Below the pieces are notes generated by a model. The model saw only the letters and a list, made by a program, of their open reading frames with translations. It made no database searches and was not told the DNA's origin. This document shows positions 61,850 through 64,000 of a stretch of 64,000 bases of DNA, in pieces. This DNA comes from JAHZMA01 sp965205905 (GTDB lineage: Bacteria; Pseudomonadota; Alphaproteobacteria; JABAAW01; JAHZMA01), in contig CBDBHZ010000011.1 in the NCBI GenBank assembly GCA_965205905.1, positions 62,001-126,000 of the forward strand, read 5' to 3'. The translations under genes were made by a program, and so were the position numbers. Each line of letters begins with the position of its first letter. The stretch's first letter is position 1.

Positions 61850-63484
61850 TTACAATATTGTGAAATGCCCATCTTCATGTTTAACCCCCAGATACTCATA
61901 TAGACTGGCTTCACTATAATCACCGCGCCCAAAATCATTGATGGCAAAGTAATCGGCAAAAATCGGCAATGCTTCTAAATCAGCCCGCAAAATTTTATGG
62001 GTACGAAACACCCGTTGAAACAGAAAATCCATCACCGCGCTATTCAGCAAAAATGTCAGTTGCTTGGCAGTGATGCCTGCATCATTATTCAATATCAGCA
62101 TATTGGCACTGTTGAGAAAATAGCGTTGCTGGTCATCATAGGCGCAAATAAGATGCTGATTGATGAAGCGATAGGCAATTTTTTCGGAGGCATGATAGAG
62201 CTCAAGTGGCGCCGTCTGCTGATAATGCGAAAAATCCGCAGGCACAAAATGGGTGGGTGGTTGAAAGCAATTTTTACCAATATCCGTGCCTTTATAGAGT
62301 GGCACATAACCCGTTTGCATCTGTTGCGTGATGAATCTTTTATTATCGCCCGTTACAATGCCCAACGCCCAACACGCTCGTTTTTTCAATGTGATATGGG
62401 GTTGTTTGTAGAGATGCGTGATAAGCGCGGCATCGTGATTTGACGCATAGAAATTATAAATCAATGATGGGTTCGCGCAAAAATCTTGCTGCTTGCGTTG
62501 ATAATTTTTGTCATTAAAATAACATTTTATGCGATTTTTCTTTGTTGTTTTTTTACGTAAAATAATCACTTGGGCGCGGGTTTGCAATTTAGGGAATGGC
62601 TTTTGATAATCAATCAGATGCGTGATAGTGGTGCCAAGCAAGCGCGCCCGCACCAATTGATAGCTGGCAATATTGAAAAACGCTTCGGGCAATAAGAGTG
62701 CAAGCCTGCCATCAGGCGTGAGCGCATTCAAGCAAGCAAGCGCAAACATAGCCGATGAATCCAGTTTCTGCTTACGAGGTGCGTCTTCCTTTCCTCCCAT
62801 TTTAAAACCCCAAGGCGGATTAGTGGCGATAATATCATATTTTTGCCCTGTCGAATTTTCAGTGGCATTTGCCAAAAAATCAGCAGTCATAATTTTATCG
62901 CTTTCATAGCCGCTATGGGCGTAAAGCCGTGCGCGGGCGATGCTGATAGCGGTGGCATCAATATCAAAACCATAAATATTCTGTGGCGCAATGCCTTGTT
63001 GCAACGCCTTGATGATAAAATTACCACTGCCACAACAGGGGTCGCAAAATATTTTATCGCTGATATTTTCCGCCCCCTCGCAAGCAAGCGTTAACATATC
63101 ACGAGCAATGTTAGGCGGGGTGTAAAAAACTCCCTTGCTATTTTTATGCGATGCGCCCAGCCTGTTTTCGTAATCATCTGATAATTTATCGGCATTATCT
63201 TTATCAGCATTATGATATATGTTGCTAATATGTGGCGCGATATGCTGGCACAATATATCATGGTAAGTGGTATCGGCATGTGATTTATTGGCGCGGCTCT
63301 TCAGCCTATCATGCCCGATATGGCGGTGCTTAAATTGCTGATAGCTATCTGTGCAAATATGGCGGTATTGATTGGCGGGCTTTAAATGCCCTGCTTTCAC
63401 CCAATTTTTGATAGTGGCATGTGAGATATTAAGGTCGTCCGCAATAAAGTCAAAACTGATTGATGGGTGTAAATGCGCTTTCAT
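61850..63484 (-). CDS. N6-adenine DNA methyltransferase, orphan
   Basis: 544-residue class I DNA adenine methyltransferase. From the ATG at 63484: an N-terminal helix-turn-helix (about 10-35, DDLNISHATIKNWVKAGHL), VFYTPP (119-124), the S-adenosylmethionine motif CDPCCGSGNF (147-156) and the catalytic NPPWGFK (222-228). The second half (about 280-544) looks like a target-recognition domain of the TaqI/type IIG kind. No endonuclease motif or restriction gene is nearby, so it is solitary. A frame open back to 63622 passes through repeat DNA and is rejected. It sits between two tRNA genes with the G-rich repeats on one side, which suggests horizontal gain. Confidence 0.88.
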   Translation of the reverse strand: MKAHLHPSISFDFIADDLNISHATIKNWVKAGHLKPANQYRHICTDSYQQFKHRHIGHDRLKSRANKSHADTTYHDILCQHIAPHISNIYHNADKDNADKLSDDYENRLGASHKNSKGVFYTPPNIARDMLTLACEGAENISDKIFCDPCCGSGNFIIKALQQGIAPQNIYGFDIDATAISIARARLYAHSGYESDKIMTADFLANATENSTGQKYDIIATNPPWGFKMGGKEDAPRKQKLDSSAMFALACLNALTPDGRLALLLPEAFFNIASYQLVRARLLGTTITHLIDYQKPFPKLQTRAQVIILRKKTTKKNRIKCYFNDKNYQRKQQDFCANPSLIYNFYASNHDAALITHLYKQPHITLKKRACWALGIVTGDNKRFITQQMQTGYVPLYKGTDIGKNCFQPPTHFVPADFSHYQQTAPLELYHASEKIAYRFINQHLICAYDDQQRYFLNSANMLILNNDAGITAKQLTFLLNSAVMDFLFQRVFRTHKILRADLEALPIFADYFAINDFGRGDYSEASLYEYLGVKHEDGHFTIL

Positions 63485-63521
63485 GGGGTAAGTGTAATGG
63501 ATTATGTTAGGTATATCAAGA

Positions 63522-63684
63522 GACACGCACCATCGACAGTGTTGAAATACAGCGGGGGGATTATCAAGGCTTGCACCATCTTCAGTGTTAAACACAGCGG
63601 TGGGGGGTATGGGGGGCGTCATCGCGTGGCAATGGGCTTGCCCTCATTGTCAAAGCGTATGTCGCAAAGCCCCCCATATAATAA
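63522..63684. repeat. G-rich composite repeat locus 2
   Basis: Non-coding DNA upstream of the methylase. GACACGCACC (63522-63531), two core units CAGCGGKGGGG at 63550 and 63595 (45 bases apart), and a 22-base motif at 63663-63684, all identical to pieces at 33.2-33.5 kb. Exact shared blocks are 63550-63569 (20 bases), 63594-63614 (21 bases) and 63663-63684 (22 bases). Confidence 0.65.
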
Positions 63685-63747
63685 AGCCCATTTTTATAAT
63701 GCAATCTTACGCGTTTTCTTGTAACATCGCGCTGATGCCTCACATGA

Positions 63748-63776
63748 CATATTTCGTATGGGCATATTTCGTATGG
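63748..63776 (+). repeat. 15-bp tandem duplication at tRNA-Ser 5' edge
   Basis: CATATTTCGTATGG occurs at 63748-63761 and again at 63763-63776, one base apart. The second copy includes the first two bases of tRNA-Ser. Confidence 0.7.
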
Positions 63777-63861
63777 ATAGGTGGCCGAGTGGCTGAAGGC
63801 GCACGCTTGGAAAGCGTGTAAAGGTTTATCCCTTTCGCGGGTTCGAATCCCGCCCTATCCG
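63775..63861 (+). tRNA. tRNA-Ser (anticodon GGA)
   Basis: 87-base class II tRNA. Acceptor arms GGATAGG and CCTATCC pair, followed by discriminator G. The anticodon stem CACGC/GCGTG encloses TTGGAAA with anticodon GGA. A long variable arm (TAAAGGTTTATCCCTTTC) and T loop GTTCGAATC are present. The CCA end is not encoded; a T-run follows. Confidence 0.95.
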
Positions 63862-63871
63862 ATTTTTTATT

Positions 63872-63998
63872 CGCTAGAATTGTGGTGAGACACGCACCGC
63901 CCTCGTATTGAGTAACCGAGACCTCACTCCTCCACTAGTACTTGGCACAGCGGGGGGTTGTTAAGGGGGGTGCTGGCAAGAGGCGTCTGCTTGGCAAA
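63872..63998 (+). repeat. G-rich composite repeat locus 3
   Basis: Begins 11 bases after tRNA-Ser with CGCTAGAATTGTGGTGA (63872-63888, identical to 31885-31901), then GACACGCACC (63889-63898), a core CAGCGGGGGG at 63948, and a 25-base block at 63974-63998 identical to 33344-33368. The block order matches locus 1. The locus runs on past the window end; no gene is seen in it. Confidence 0.65.
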
Positions 63999-64000
63999 TT

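Noticed and set aside
63485..63622. 46-residue N-terminal extension of the DNA methylase
   Set aside because: It is encoded by repeat locus 2 and adds nothing like a methylase domain; the ATG at 63484 starts just before the helix-turn-helix.

Overview
This window reads as a stretch of an alphaproteobacterial chromosome of moderately low GC content. Evidence for the class: adjacent fabB-fabA, a COQ9-family ubiquinone gene, a 1595-residue NAD-dependent glutamate dehydrogenase, a zinc-ribbon adenylate kinase, and a full nuo operon with single-subunit NuoC and NuoD. The order is not resolved from sequence alone. The organism respires aerobically (14-subunit complex I, ubiquinone, oxygen-dependent HemF, a c-type peroxidase).

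Layout. 1-10.1 kb: a Xer recombinase, a pair of related outer-membrane-type proteins, a minus-strand pyrE-trpF pair and a minus-strand fabA-fabB pair, a lipoprotein, a DUF3179 protein, a di-haem peroxidase with a small membrane protein, and hemF-trmL. 10.2-27.5 kb: one long plus-strand operon nuoABCDEFGHIJKLMN-birA-coaX-rnj. nuoD and coaX each carry a single-base frameshift as the sequence stands. 27.5-31.9 kb: SPFH/NfeD membrane pair, a FemAB-like acyltransferase with a candidate small RNA in front of it, a COQ9 gene and nth.

31.9-37.05 kb is an accessory island between nth and yaaA. It holds a Fic protein with its own operator array, a 765-residue helical protein in which I recognise a hidden M23/LytM-type metallopeptidase signature, and a membrane-anchored ankyrin-repeat protein with its own consensus promoter. 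The island is bounded by inverted copies of a 15-bp motif and contains copies of a G-rich composite repeat that reappears at 63.5-64 kb beside an orphan adenine methylase and tRNA-Ser. The peptidase-ankyrin pair looks like an effector-immunity pair; that is an inference.

37.06-44.5 kb is a minus-strand cluster: P-loop ATPase, metA (glutamate at position 111, predicting acetyl-CoA use), glutamate dehydrogenase, yaaA. 44.5-60.9 kb is the str-S10-spc ribosomal supercluster from rpsL to adk, behind a consensus promoter and a leader of about 300 nt. Several ribosomal proteins (uL3, uS17, uS5, uL15) have long low-complexity C-terminal tails. The usual rpsM-rpsK-rpoA-rplQ genes do not follow adk; dut, grxC, tRNA-Pro(GGG), an orphan DNA methylase and tRNA-Ser(GGA) follow instead.

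A recurring theme is a promoter whose -10 box ends exactly 6 nt before an ATG (three cases), which points to leaderless mRNAs.
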